64,000 nt of DNA from assembly GCA_037501455.1 (NCBI GenBank), contig CM074858.1, positions 83,054,501 to 83,118,500 on the forward strand, given 5' to 3'. Numbering within the stretch: the stretch's first letter is position 1; every line of letters begins with the position of its first letter. Under the pieces are notes generated by a model. The model made no database searches. It had not been told where the DNA came from and worked only from the letters and a program-made list of their open reading frames with translations. Below, one piece after another: positions 1 to 12,071 of this stretch. A program made the position numbers and the translations under genes. The stretch comes from Lantana camara. Lineage: Eukaryota; Streptophyta; Magnoliopsida; Lamiales; Verbenaceae.

Positions 1-969
1 GACTTTAGGACTCTACCATTTAGGTGAAATGGTTCATGAAACGAGCCCTATATCACATAAGTCATGATTCGTAAAAATACTCCAAGCCGATGAGTCCTAC
101 AGATAGTGGGAGTGTGAACCTGACTCCTCTAAGGCTTGCTTGTGGGATCACGCCCTTAAGAAGGACCACCTTGTTTCATGAAGGTGCAAAGTGTATAGTT
201 GATACGTGCGTGATACATAAGGGTGCTTACTTCAATAAGTAAGTTCACTGAGGTGCCCCGTGTGAGAAGATTCCTAAATGGGAAAGGAAGTTTCTATTTC
301 AGGAAATGGAAACTTCCAGATTAGGAAATATCTCACGAGTCATTGATGTGATTAATTAATCCTTAGACTTGAGGTTCCATGTCACTTTATGAGTTAACTC
401 TGTAGTCTTAGGTATAAGCTTTAAAGGGTGTCGCCTTAGACAATTGATTCAAGGCTTATGCTGGGGCTGCACAAGTGACTCATGAAAGTGAATGAGAATC
501 AAGAAATGACCTACACTTGCATTTGCAAGGTGATCTCTTATTGTGTAAGTCATTCATAAGCCATATGGAGTCCTTGGCCAAGGCAGTAGATCAAGACATC
601 AAGAAAAGGGTTTCTTGGATTGAGATCAAATGGATATGAAATGCACTTAGCTTTAAGACTGGATTATCAGGGTTCTGATTATTCCCTTACCCTAGATCTT
701 GGTTGAGAGATAGTAAGTAGGAGGATTGTATCTCACATGAATCAATGACTTAAAGGGTCTGTCGAATCGAGACATTCCAATTCAGCTGGGGGTTTAACAC
801 CTGTTGCTAGACTATGGTCGTTTAATTTGTAGACAGATTAATTAATTAGTGAATTAATTAATTAGGGTCACTACTAATTGAATTGAGAACCTAGAGGGTC
901 ACACACAACAACTTGGTTACATGAGTTAAGGCTTTAAAATGATTAAACGAGATCATGCCGAGAGGGTTC

Positions 970-1039
970 CACACGTGTGAATCACACGTGTGGGTCATGT
1001 GAGTGACACGTGTCCTTGGGGACACGTGTGTCACACGTG
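970..1039. repeat. G-box-like palindrome array in Copia-3 LTR
   Basis: Five CACGTG cores in 70 bases, inside longer palindromes: CACACGTGTG at 970 and 983, GACACGTGTC at 1005, GACACGTGTGTC at 1021 and a last CACGTG near 1034. CACGTG is the plant G-box bound by bZIP and bHLH factors. The array lies about 340 bases upstream of the TATA box, so an enhancer role in U3 is plausible but inferred. Confidence 0.75.
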
Positions 1040-1372
1040 CATATATATGAATATGTGATTAAATAATTAATGTGTTAATTATTTAATAGACTTTGGTTTA
1101 ATTTTTGAATTAAAAAGAAAGTCTTATTTTGGAGAAAAATTATCTATTTAATTAATTACGAATTAATTAATTAGATAAAATAAGTTATTTATTTATTAAT
1201 AAATTAGGTATAAAATTATCTAAAAGGGTTTTGGATATTTTAGCTCTCTTAAAAGTTGATTTGAATTAGAATTCAAAAGTCAAAGTTTGGAATTACTTGA
1301 TGATCAAGTAATAAGAGAGAGGGACCAAATCCTTAGTCCAACAGGATTAGGTTCGGCTGCCCCTCTCCTTCC

Positions 1373-1398
1373 TATATATAGGGGAGCTCGAGCTCCCC
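1373..1398 (+). promoter_or_regulatory. Copia-3 LTR TATA box followed by a perfect 18-bp palindrome
   Basis: TATATATA at 1373-1380 is followed at once by GGGGAGCTCGAGCTCCCC (1381-1398), a perfect palindrome. The arrangement is unchanged in the LTRs of Copia-1 and Copia-2. By the usual TATA spacing, transcription would start at or just after the palindrome. Confidence 0.7.
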
Positions 1399-1765
1399 TT
1401 AGAGAGGGATCGAATTCTTTTGGTTCATGTGTTGAACACCATCCTTTCTCCAAGATAAAATAAACCCTAGGTTAAGCCTAAACACTAACTAGAGAACTAG
1501 CATCCTTACTAGTTAGATTATAGTCAAGTTGGTGGACTATCTCTAGAGAGCTTCAAGTTAGAAGTTTCAACGATTCGAGCTTTACCAAGGAGAGGGGATC
1601 AAGCCACGAGAAGATCGTTCTTGGGTGGCTTGAAACGCTTCAAGAAAGGTTATTGAAAAGTAAGTTTCTAATCTCTACCAATTCGGATTCACGATTACGA
1701 GTTTCGATTCTATTGTTGGAAAATTTTTTAAATTTTCGCTGCTTTCTGATTCCTGTTTTCCAACA

Positions 1766-1793
1766 AGTAGATCGTCCCTTTGGTGACGTGGTC
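1766..1793 (+). mobile_element. Left remnant of Gypsy-type LTR D
   Basis: A 28-base remnant between the Copia-3 LTR end and Gypsy-A. It is assigned to LTR D because its last five bases, TGGTC (1789-1793), are the target duplication repeated at 42916-42920, where LTR D resumes. Confidence 0.6.
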
Positions 1794-3351
1794 TGTGACA
1801 CCCCGGGTTTTCGGCCATCCAGGTACGCACTTATGAGAGAGCTAATTGTGCAATTTAAATCATTTTAATTTCATATTTAATTGAATTGTACTTTATTATT
1901 TGAAATTCTCATATGAACTATTTGAATTTATATGAAATATTCGATTTATATGTCAAAATTTGCATAAGTGATTTATGACATGAATTTTTATAAATTTTAT
2001 GATATGTGAAATTAATTTTCGAGCATGCTAATTTTTGTGAATTATGTGATTCATGTGAATTAAGGGCTTAATTGTATGATTTATTTAATTTTGGACTTAA
2101 TTGAAAATTTGAACTTGGACTTATTTGAAACTTTTCGAAAGTTTTGGACCTAATTGAAAAATATCCTTTTTAATAAAATTTTATATATTTTAATTCGTTT
2201 AATTAATATTTTAAAATTTAATTTATCATTTCTTTGAAAATTTAATTTTTATTATTTGAATAATATGCTTATCTGTTGAAAATGTGTTGCGTTTGTGTTC
2301 GATTTGAGATCGAATTTTCGTGCCGATTTAATATGCATGAATTATACGTGTCATGAATTTGTTTATGTGCTCGTTTTAATTTTTCGGACTTGTTTGATAT
2401 GGTAACGAACCATATTTTAATTGTTGGGGATTCGAGGGCCTAACTAGTTTTAGTGCGCCTTGGATTCCGGAGACCGTAACTTGAGTTAGGGAATTCAGAT
2501 TCGAATTCCGGAAGTATCCCTGCACTTGTGACAAAATTTGGAAGCTTCAGAACTTGGCCTCACATTTTTCTAAGCCCGTTTGATCCCCCGTATTTAGTCC
2601 GAAACGAGCTATTCGCTCAGATTCGCCACCTTGGAGTATTTTGGCCATAACTAATTCATTTCTTAACCAAATCACTTGATTCTTGACCCAAATTAACCCT
2701 AGTTAGACCCTATAACCATCCCTTATCCCCTCATTTCGAAATCAGACCTGGGGAGAGAGAGAAAAGCAGCTGACCGAGAGAGAGAAGGGGAAAAAGAAAT
2801 CTGCACAGTTCATCTTGCTCTTCCAAGATCAATACTCCATCATTTCGCCTCAAATTCGAAAGGTATGCCCGGATTCTTGTTCTATATATTCTCCCCTTTC
2901 TTTGAAGTGTCTATTTGCTGAATTTGATGATGATTTGGGCTTAGTTTGGGGCTGCTATGTGAATAGTGAGGGTTTTGTGAAATTTGGATGAATTCTTGTG
3001 AAATCTTGATGCATATCTTGATATGAAGCTATATATATGATCTATATGACTTAATTGATTCAATTATAAGCATGAAACACATGGAAATTCTCTGCTTCTT
3101 GATCCGCCATTGATGAGCATGAGTTTCGAAGTTTTGTGCCCGGTGTTCTTCCCTTGTTGCTGCGTGATCCTTGTTGTTGCTGTTGTGTTGTTTTGTTACG
3201 CCTTTTACCTTTGTTTTGTCGTTGCTTCGCTGCTGTGTTGCTGCCATTTTTTATTCCGCTGCTGCTGCTACTCCTTTGCCCTGTTTTGCTGCGTAAGAAG
3301 GAAGAAAAAACAACAGAGCTTCAGCTGCTGCTGTTCGTGCACCTGTTTCAT

Positions 3352-3474
3352 CTCCCCGGGCGGGGAGATTGTTTGATGGTTGTGTCCCCGGGCGGGGACA
3401 CCTTGTGGCAGTAGCTACTGCATCTTCTTCTACCCGGCGGGGGAGTTTTGTGTTGAGTTTTTCCCGGCCGGGAA
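3352..3474. repeat. GC-rich palindrome array in Gypsy-A 5' LTR
   Basis: Four near-palindromes in about 120 bases of otherwise AT-rich DNA: CTCCCCGGGCGGGGAG (3352-3367), GTGTCCCCGGGCGGGGACAC (3382-3401), a CCCGGCGGGGG version (about 3433-3444) and TTCCCGGCCGGGAA (3461-3474). The same four occur in the 3' LTR, split there by Copia-1. Confidence 0.8.
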
Positions 3475-3563
3475 GCCCCGTTTTCCTGCTGCGTTGGTAT
3501 GTTTTTGTGTATGCATGTAGGGGTGTTGGTTGTGTGTCTGTGTGGTTTCTACTAGGGGTATCA

Positions 3564-3784
3564 AAAATGGACCCGACCCGCCAACCCGACCCGACCCACC
3601 CGTCTAAATTTCGGGTTAGGGTTGGGGGTTATCGGGTCAGGTCGAAATCGGGTCGGTCCCGAATTAGACCCGGAGGGGATGGGGCAGGTTAGGGTGGGTT
3701 TCGAGTTGACCCGGGTCAACCTGAAAAATGGTGTGGGTGACCCGCCAACCCGAACCCACCCGATTTAACCCGACCCGACCCGAA
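3564..3784. repeat. hAT left subterminal repeats
   Basis: Many copies of GACCCG/CGGGTC and of the half-site ACCCG in both orientations, directly inside the left TIR. In hAT elements such subterminal arrays are transposase-binding sites. The same motif recurs at the right end. Confidence 0.8.
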
Positions 3785-3939
3785 AGTAAAAAAAAAAAAA
3801 ACTATATTTAATTTTTATGAAACTATAAATAAAAAACTATAATTTTTATTTAAATTATATGGTGTATTATAATTAGATAAAAATTTATGAAATGATAATT
3901 GGTTTAGAATTAGATATACTTAAAAAATATTAATTAATT

Positions 3940-6020
3940 TATTATTTGAAAATAACGTGATTTATAATGTTAATATTATATAATTTGTCTAAATTATTAT
4001 TTTGTTAATTAGAAAGACATACATGATTGTAATATGATTAGAATTAAAAAAAATTCACGGACGAAAAGAGATGTATTTATTTAAACTTAAACAATTAGAA
4101 TTGCATTATGATTAGTTTAGTAAAAAATGTATTATTCGATCAAATAATTATTATGTATCTGATTTATATTTTGCATAATAGCCCTATTGATTGAATTTTA
4201 TTAAATTTACATTTAGAATTAGATAGAGTTGATATAAAACTCAATTATAATTACATTTAGAATTAGATCTTAATTATGATTATAGACAAGTTTTTAATGT
4301 GGATACAATGTATTAGAGTTAGATTTAGAATTTGATTAACATTAGACTTGTAACCAAATTCCTATCCATAATGAAGTGCTTATAAAATTTCAACAGTAAT
4401 TTATAATGCATATGGGTTTACATAATTAACTTAAGTAAACATTAGTGAAATCATTATTCTAAGGATATTTTGACGACCAATAAATTTCAAGAAAATCCAA
4501 AAATCAACTCGTTTTTTTATAATTTAATATAATAGACTATTAAAAAAATGGCTAGTAAAATAATTTTTTTTCCATAAACATGTGATTATTATTTGAGAAT
4601 AACGTGATTTATAATGTTAATATTATATAATTTGTCTAAATTATATTATTTTGTTCATTAGAAAGACATACATGATTGTAATATGATTAGAATTAAACAA
4701 AGTTCACGGACAAAAAGAGATGTATTTATTTAAACTTAAACAATTAGAATTGCATTATGATTAGTTTAGTAAAAAATGTATTATTCGATCAAATAATTAT
4801 TATGTATCTGATTTATATTTTGCATAATAGCCCTATTGATTGAATTTTATTAAATTTACATTTAGAATTAGATAGAGTTGATATAAAACTCAATTATAAT
4901 TACATTTAGAATTAGATCTTAATTAAGATTATAGACAAGTTTTTAATGTGGATACAATGTATTAGAGTTAGATTTAGAATTTGATTAACATTAGACTTGT
5001 AACCAAATTCCTATCCATAATTAAGTGCTTATAAAATTTCAACAGTAATTTATAATGCATAGGGGTTTACATAATTAACTTAAGTAAACATTAGTGAAAT
5101 CATTATTCTAAGGATATTTTGACGACCAATAAATTTCAAGAAAACCCAAAAATCAACTCGTTTTTTTCTAATATAATATAATAGACTATTAAAAAAATGG
5201 TTAGTAAAATAGTTTTTTTTCCATAAACATGTGATTATTATTTGAGAATAACGTGATTTATAATGTTAATATTATATAATTTGTCTAAATTATATTATTT
5301 TGTTAATTAGAAAGACATACATGATTGTCATATGATTAGAATTAAACGAAGTTCATGGACAAAAACAGATGTATTTATTTAAACTTAAACAATTAGAATT
5401 GCATTATGATTAGTTTAGTAAAAAATGTATTATTCAATCAAATAATTATTATGTATCTAATTTATATTTTACATAATAGTCCTATTGATTGAATTTTATT
5501 AAATTTACATTTAGAATTAGATAGAGTTGATATAAAACTTAATTATAATTACACTCAGAATTAGATCTAATTAGGATTATAAACAAGTTTTTAATGTGGG
5601 TGCAATGTATTAGATTTAGATTTAGAATTTGATTAAGATTAGACTTGTAACCAAATTCCTATCCATAATTAAGTACTTATAAATTTTCAATAGTAATTTA
5701 TAATGCATATGGGTTTACATAATTAACTTAATTAAACATTAGTGAAATTATTGTAAGGATATTTTGACGACCAATAAATTTCAAGAAAATCCAAAAATCA
5801 ACTCGTTTCTTTATAATATAATATAATAGACTATTAAAAAAATGGTTAGTAAAATAATTTTTTTTCGTAAACATGTGATTATTATTTGAGAATAACATGA
5901 TTTATAATGTTAATATTATATAATTTTGTTAATTATAAAGATATACATGATTGTAATATGATTAGTATTAAACTAAATTTACGGATAAAAAGAGATGTAT
6001 TTTTTTAAAGTTAAACAATT
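3940..6020 (+). repeat. Tandem repeat of about 648 bp inside the hAT element
   Basis: Three nearly complete copies and a partial fourth. The marker GACGACCAATAAATTTCAAG occurs at about 4472, 5121 and 5766, giving periods of 649 and 645 bp. The units are AT-rich, have no coding potential and differ by scattered substitutions. The partial copy ends near 6010, before the transposase promoter. Confidence 0.88.
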
Positions 6021-6225
6021 AGAATTGCATATTTTATATAAATACATATTATATAATTAGAGCAAATATAATTAAACTAAGTTTACGGATACTGTATAAT
6101 TAGAATTGCATATTTTATATAAATACATATTTTACATAATTACATATTTTATATAAATAAGAATTTAAATAGAGCAAATATTTATTTTGACCCTACAACC
6201 CGAAACCCACCAGGACAAAAAGAAT

Positions 6226-6420
6226 ATGGATACTATATAAGCAGAAAACCCTAACTATGACCTAAAATTCTCATTTTGCTTCTTGCATTCAGCCGCGGCG
6301 ATACAGAATGAGAAATACAGAAGCCCTTTCGTCCATCTCTCTGCCATGTTTCCTTGTCTCGCCGCCGGCGATTTCACCATCGGTTGCAGCTTAGAGGTAC
6401 GTTACAGGTACATTTGGTCT
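6226..6420 (+). promoter_or_regulatory. Probable hAT transposase promoter and leader
   Basis: A TATA-like ACTATATAAG (about 6231-6240) lies after the AT-rich repeats and just before a more GC-rich leader (about 6290-6400). A GGTACGT sequence that could be a 5' splice site lies near 6396-6402. The coding start is at 7661, directly after a pyrimidine-rich tract ending TTTTCAG, so one or more leader introns are likely. From 6420 to 7660 I see only intron-like T-rich sequence. Confidence 0.45.
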
Positions 6421-7660
6421 CTTCTTCTCCTTTTTTTTTTTTTTAATTTCTTCTAATTTTACAGTTGATTTCTTCTCTCTCGGCCACCTCCCGATGCTTT
6501 GCTTTTCCCACCTCACCACCGCCTTGTGTCGTTGACAATTTACGGAGTTAGAAGATCTGTGGGATTGTTAAAATACCTTGAGGTAGTTACGAATCTGTTC
6601 TTGGGATTTCTTGCAGGCTTACGACTTCAACAGATCTCTAAAGAGTATCAGATTTTGTTTGGCTTTTGTTGAGTCTTGCAGCCTTGTTTTCGGTTTTCCA
6701 ACAGTCTACAAGTATTGGGCTGGGATTTTTGGTAGTGTTCTCTCTTCTTATCTGAAGATTGGGGTTTCTTGAAGGCTCAAGAGTTTTCAGGTTGGTTCTG
6801 TTACTCGTTTACTTTGAAGTTTCCAAAAATTGAAGTTTTAATTAGAGAGTTTCCAGAAATTGAAGTTTTAGTTACTGCTGTGGCTTTTTTGTTTTGGAGT
6901 TAATTGTGTTTGTATTTTTTTTTCTTTGAGAAGATTGATTGAGCACAAGTGAGAAGCTTGTTGTTGGTCCATATACGTATATCAGGCAATTTTTTTGCTA
7001 CATTCTTTTTTTTCCCTTTTTCTGTTTCTATGAAACTGTATAAACTCGGGTGACTTCAGAAGTGGTTTTGATACTTAATTGTGTGACTTTTTTTTTTTGT
7101 TAATATTTGATTTTGTCAAGTTGAAGTTTCTAGCTCTAGGATATTTCTTATTTAAAGTATTCGTGGATGGGGAATTTGCATGTTGAGGCGAATCCAATTT
7201 AGATTTTTTGAAAAAAATTCTAAGTTCAGATCAGGGTTGTTTGAAAAATAATCAATTTCACTATAAATATATTATAATTAGTGATATATGAATAACATTT
7301 TCTTTGAAATAAATTTCATACAATTATTGAAAACAAATGTGAATAACATTTTCTTTGTTAATGATGTTATTAGCAGACTATTGAAAACCATTTATTTCAT
7401 ACCATAATTGAAAACAATTATTTCTTATTTCAATTATATCAATCTGTTGCAATGTGAATAACATATTCTTTGCTATTTTATATAAACAGATTCTTTTATG
7501 TCATTTAATGAAGCATATTATGTTTTATTATTTTCAGATTCCTATTACTAATGTTATTTAAGCTAAAACAACTTTTTTTTTTTTTTCAGATTATATTTGC
7601 ATTATATACTATTTATGCTTTTATGCTTTTAATGATGTTATTTTGTTTTATTATTTTCAG

Positions 7661-9893
7661 ATGGATCCAGATCGTATTGACATCGATTTAGATAGAGAAG
7701 ATGGGGATATAGGTGACACTGCTAACAATATAAAAGGCGAACCTTCGAAAAGTACATTAGGAAAGCGCAAGAGGGGTACGAAATCAAAAGCGTGGGACTA
7801 CTTCAAGATTCTACCGAAAGTAGAAGGTCAGCCGTTGCGTTGCGAATGCAAAGCTTGTGGCCAACAATATTGTGCTGATAGTAGCATGGGTACAGGTAAT
7901 CTAATGAGGCATAAAAAAAGTGCCCTCGAATTAGTACGCGCGATATTGCTCAAACTTTGATTGAACAAAGTGAGAAAGGAGTTGGTGTGAGGTCTAGGAA
8001 ATTTGCTCAAGAAAAATTCCGTGAATTACTAATATTAGCCATTATAAAGCATGAATTGCCTTTCCAATTTGTAGAATATGAAGGAATTAGGGCTGTTTTT
8101 ACTTATTTGGAGCCTCAAGTAGTTCACTTTACTAGGAATACGGCTAGGGCTGATGTTATGAAACTTTATAAAATGGAAACGAACAAACTTGTGCAAGAAT
8201 TGCGTTCAATGAAGGGGAAAATATGTTTTACTACGGATTTATGGACTTCTATAGCCATTGATGGATATATTTCTTTGACTGCTCATTATGTTAATCATGA
8301 TTGAACATTGTAAAAAAGAATAATTGGTTTTGCGTATATGCCCCCACCACACACTGGCATTGCATTATGTGACAAGATTTGGAGTTTGTTGATTGAATGG
8401 GGTCTTGATAACAAGGTTTTGACGATGACATTAGATAATCCTTCTGCAAATGACCTATTCATTCATTTTTTTCAAGGAACAACTTCTAATGAAATATAAA
8501 TTAGTGGGTGGTGGAGATTATTTTCATGTTCGTTGTTGTGCACATATCTTGAATTTAATTGTGCAAGAAGGTTTAAAGGAAATTGATTCTTGTGTTGATG
8601 AAGTGCGTGAATGTGTGAAGTATGTAAAGGGTAGTCAAGTGAGAAAGGAGAGATTTCTTGATTCCGTTAGGCATTGTGGGGTTGATTCAAGAAAGGGTTT
8701 AAGACAAGATGTGCCCACTAGATGGAATTCTACCTATTTGATGCTTCGTAGTTCTTTACACTATCGTCGAGCATTCAATCATTTGAAGTTGGTTGATTCG
8801 AATTTCAGCCATTGCCCGACAATTGTTGAGTGGGAGAAGGTCGAAAAACTCTGTAAGTTTTTAGATGTGTTTTATGAGGCCACAAACTTGTTTTCTGGGA
8901 CAAAATATCCTACTGCCAACCTTTACTTCCCTAAAGTTTTTCAAGTTGAGATCACATTGCAACATCATTTGACATGTGAAGATGTGTTTATGAGATCGAT
9001 GACGGTGTGTATGTATGAGAAATTTCAAAAGTACTGTAGTGATTATAATACATTGTTTGCCATTGCTTTGGTCTTTGATCCGAGATTCAAGATGCAGTTT
9101 GTAGAATTTTCTTATAAGAAACTTTACGGGGATGATTCTGATGATGAGGTAAAGAAGGTGAAAGAGAAATTGTGGTCTTTGTTTGATGAGTATATGCTTA
9201 GTGCTACTAAGTCATCCCCTAGTTTATCTGCATCTGCTTCTTCTAGCTCTCGTGGTGGTGGCACAATTGATGATTTGCCTTCTCATTCTCCTAGTGGTAT
9301 CTTTGATGTTTTCGAAGTAAGTGTTAATTACTTTTTGTTCATTAATTTTTCGAACTTGTTGTTTGATTTATTTAAATTATATTTAAACATATATATTTTC
9401 TTTTTGTAGGAATTTGACTCGATTACAAACAATGAAGTTCTCCCTCTAAAGAACCAACTGGAGCTTTATTTAGATGAACCGAAGATCGATAGAGCTGCGA
9501 CGATTGACATTCTTGCTTATTAGAAAGCATATCAATATAGGTATCCCGAACTTGCTCATATGGCAAAAGATATTTTAAGTGTTCCTATTTCTACGGTTTT
9601 CTCTGAGTCGGCTTTTAGCACCGGTGGGAGGATACTTGATCAATATCGTAGTGCAATGAAGCCCGATGTTGTTGAGGCATTGATATGTTGCAAGGATTGG
9701 TTATTCGGGGAACAAGGTATGGAATTTATGTTTTTAGTTTTTTATTTGTTTTGTTAAATTATGTCCTCTAATATTTTTTTTTGTTGTAGTTTCTAATGAT
9801 ATCCAATTGGATGAGTTAACCAAAAATATCATGGCTTTGTATTTGAATCAAAATGATTATCAATCTACTACGGCTACTTGTATTGATGATTGA
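7661..9893 (+). pseudogene. hAT transposase pseudogene (BED finger, RNase H-like core, hAT dimerisation domain)
   Basis: The product would cut and paste this hAT element and is related to plant RICESLEEPER/ZBED proteins. The proposed start is ATG 7661, after a splice-acceptor-like TTTTCAG. Exons read 7661-9316, 9410-9716 and 9790-9893, with GT...AG introns between them. A nuclear-signal-like GKRKRG stretch precedes a BED finger (CKACGQQYC with a following RH). The central core includes FTTDLWTS and HVRCCAHILNLIVQEGLK, and the C-terminal dimerisation domain includes STVFSESAFSTGGRILDQYR. Breaks: a frameshift near 7930 just after the BED finger, a TGA at 8302-8304, further frameshifts around 8450-8500, and a TAG at 9521-9523. 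The two stops lie where relatives have Trp. This copy cannot encode a functional transposase. Confidence 0.9.
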
Positions 9894-10378
9894 AAGTAAG
9901 TAATCTTTTTAATCTTTCTTATATTTAATATGTGAATATCATAATAAGAATTTACATCTAATTAACTTGCATATTCTTTCTTGGTAGGATGGCTTGATGA
10001 AGTGTTTGTTGGAAAAAGATGCCCATGATATGGAATTATGCTTTCATGTTGAATTTGAAGTGTTTTGGACTTGTACTTTATAACTGTCTGAAGTTTGTTT
10101 GGTTTTGCAATTAAGTAGAATTATGCTTTGTATTTTGCTTTGATGTTTTGGACTTGTGCTATGAAGTTCATAGCACAATTGCCAATTTTGTGCCAATTTT
10201 TTTTGTTTTGGAATAGCAGAATGTCCCCTTCCTGAATCCTGGGGCAGCTTTTGTTAGGGATCTTTCTTCTGTTAGTTGATCTTTGATATTGCTTGCCTCG
10301 TTTTTCTTTCAAAAAAAAAAAAAAAAGAATAGCAGAATATCTGAAGTTTATAGCTGAAAGTGCAGGCAGAGTTTGATT

Positions 10379-10562
10379 TTTCGGGTTCGGGTTCGGGGTC
10401 GGGTCGGGTCAGGTCACCGGGTGGCCTGAAAATTTTCAGGTCGACCCGAACCCAGTAGGTTCAGGTTCGGGTTGACCTTCCCGGGTTAGTTTCGGGTTCG
10501 GGTTGGGGTTTTTCTGTAATACCCCCACCTCAACCCAACCTGAACCCACCCGACCCACCCGA
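10379..10562. repeat. hAT right subterminal repeats
   Basis: A cluster of CGGGTC/CGGGTT and GACCCGAACCC units directly inside the right TIR, mirroring the left cluster in inverted orientation. It also contains ACCGGGTGGCC and TTCAGGTCGACCCGAA variants. Together with the left block this gives the element symmetric probable transposase-binding arrays. Confidence 0.8.
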
Positions 10563-11406
10563 ATTGACACCCCTAGTTGCTACGTAATATATGTATACAT
10601 ATTTATATACTGTGTGCGTGTATATATATATTTATGCAATTACATGCATGTTGTTGATTGCATATATATATATGTACGTTGTATTTATATATATAATATA
10701 TGCATGCATGTTGTGTATATATATGCAATGTATAATTATTTCATGCATGTAATGCTTGTGTGTGTGTGCATGAAATGCATGTATACTTGTGTGTGCATGA
10801 AGTGCATGCATTCTTTGTATTTAATATTTATAATTAGGTTTTAATTTGAATTTGTTGCTACAATATATATATATATAATATAAAAATATGTATGGTATTA
10901 TATATTATATAATATGTAATTAAGTATTAAATTAATTATGTGATTTTCATTTGTTTAATCTTTGGTTATTTCTTTGAAAATTATGATCTTAAGTAACATA
11001 TATGATATGAATTCGATGAATATATACGTGTAGGAATTATGGATGCTCGTGGTATGATATTAAATGACTTAATATGAATTTATTTGATGTGAAATGAATT
11101 TGTTTCTTGGATTAATTGTATGATATTTGGTTTATTGCTCCAATATGCCTAAGTGTGAATTTATATGAAGTGCATTGCATCATATGCATTCATATGCATT
11201 TGCCGAGCGTTTCCTTGGTTCATATTGAGTCTAAGTGTTGTTCTCTTGTTTAGATTGTTCGAGTGGAGTTTCTCGTTGGTGTGGAGCCGCTCCATAGGCT
11301 TGGTTTTTGTTCGTTTTGTTCTGTTAGTTCGTCGAGGTGAGGTTTCTTTCTTTTAGTTATTATGACCTACAACCCTAAATGTGTTTTAAGCCCGCCTGTG
11401 ACCTAC

Positions 11407-11445
<39 letters not shown>
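11407..11445. repeat. (TA)n microsatellite in Gypsy-A 5' LTR
   Basis: A nearly pure TA run. The homologous tract in the 3' LTR (about 38409-38463) is longer, which contributes to the length difference between the two LTRs. Confidence 0.9.
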
Positions 11446-11448
<3 letters not shown>

Positions 11449-12071
11449 TACGTGTTTGTTATGTATTTTGCAGGAATTAACCCGTTTGTTATGAACCCTT
11501 TCGAAAACGCTTTGTATATATATACGTAGATGTGTTTTCGGTTATTTATTTTGAAAATGGGTTGGTGTGTGTAATTTGAATTTGGATACGTAGCGAGGTT
11601 TGACTTTGAAAGATAAGTCATTAATATGGATCCCTGTGTTTGAGTTTGAATCTGGGCCCCGGAGATGTGGGTAAGGGAGACCCGGGACGACCATGGGGTC
11701 GCCGGTTATGACCCCTGGGCACATTCTCCTGTTGGATAGGATCAACCCGGAACCCACCAGGAAGTTTGGTGGGGGATGGAATCCTCGGGCGCGAGCGTCA
11801 TGAAACTCACGACCCATACATAAAGTAATGGATAGTTAGGGTGTGCACAACCCTTCTATCACCCGGTGTTGGGGAAGGTACGTTTGATTTGGTTTTCGTT
11901 TGAATTTGAATATAAGTTTGAATCTATATGAAGGAGGTTGGTTTGATAACTCGTACTCGCCGAGTTAGTTTGAATTTGATTATGAATTCGATTCGTGAAA
12001 CGGGAGTGGACTTCTAATTATTAAAATTTTGTAGATTTTGGCCTTTGGCCTAACTTTTCTTCTATATATAG

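Larger units (their letters stand above)
1..1765 (+). mobile_element. Copia-3: LTR, 5' end outside the window
   Basis: This stretch aligns almost base for base with the LTRs of Copia-1 and Copia-2. It starts about 170 bases into the LTR and ends at the same TTTTCCAACA terminus at 1765. No primer-binding site follows, so it is either a solo LTR or the 3' LTR of an element lying to the left. The next five bases (AGTAG) would be the target duplication, but the left copy is outside the window. Single-base differences and the stretch after the G-box array place it closer to Copia-2 than to Copia-1. Confidence 0.9.
3553..10575 (+). mobile_element. hAT DNA transposon, 7.0 kb, transposase broken
   Basis: The terminal inverted repeats are TAGGGGTATCAA at the left (3553) and TTGACACCCCTA at the right (ending 10575). 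Eight-base flanks GTTTCTAC (3545-3552) and GTTGCTAC (10576-10583) form a target duplication with one mismatch. The uninterrupted site is visible in the 3' LTR of Gypsy-A near 37570. Inside are subterminal GACCCG-type repeats, a 650-bp tandem repeat block, a TATA box with leader, and a three-exon transposase pseudogene. TIR form, 8-bp duplication and the transposase all indicate the hAT superfamily. Confidence 0.93.

Noticed and set aside
970..1039. CRISPR-like array
   Set aside because: The repeated units are short palindromes with irregular spacers in a plant LTR. There is no constant long repeat, no equal spacers and no cas genes.
3110..3692. Open frames with Cys/Leu-rich and basic peptides in the Gypsy-A LTR (repeated at 27024-27328)
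   Set aside because: They overlap in several frames, follow TGCTGC and GGGG composition, and run into the palindrome array and the hAT end. No protein family fits.
10503..10844. Frames made of Tyr/Ile/Cys runs near TA- and TGTG-rich tracts
   Set aside because: They are translations of microsatellite-like sequence spanning the hAT end and the Gypsy-A LTR.
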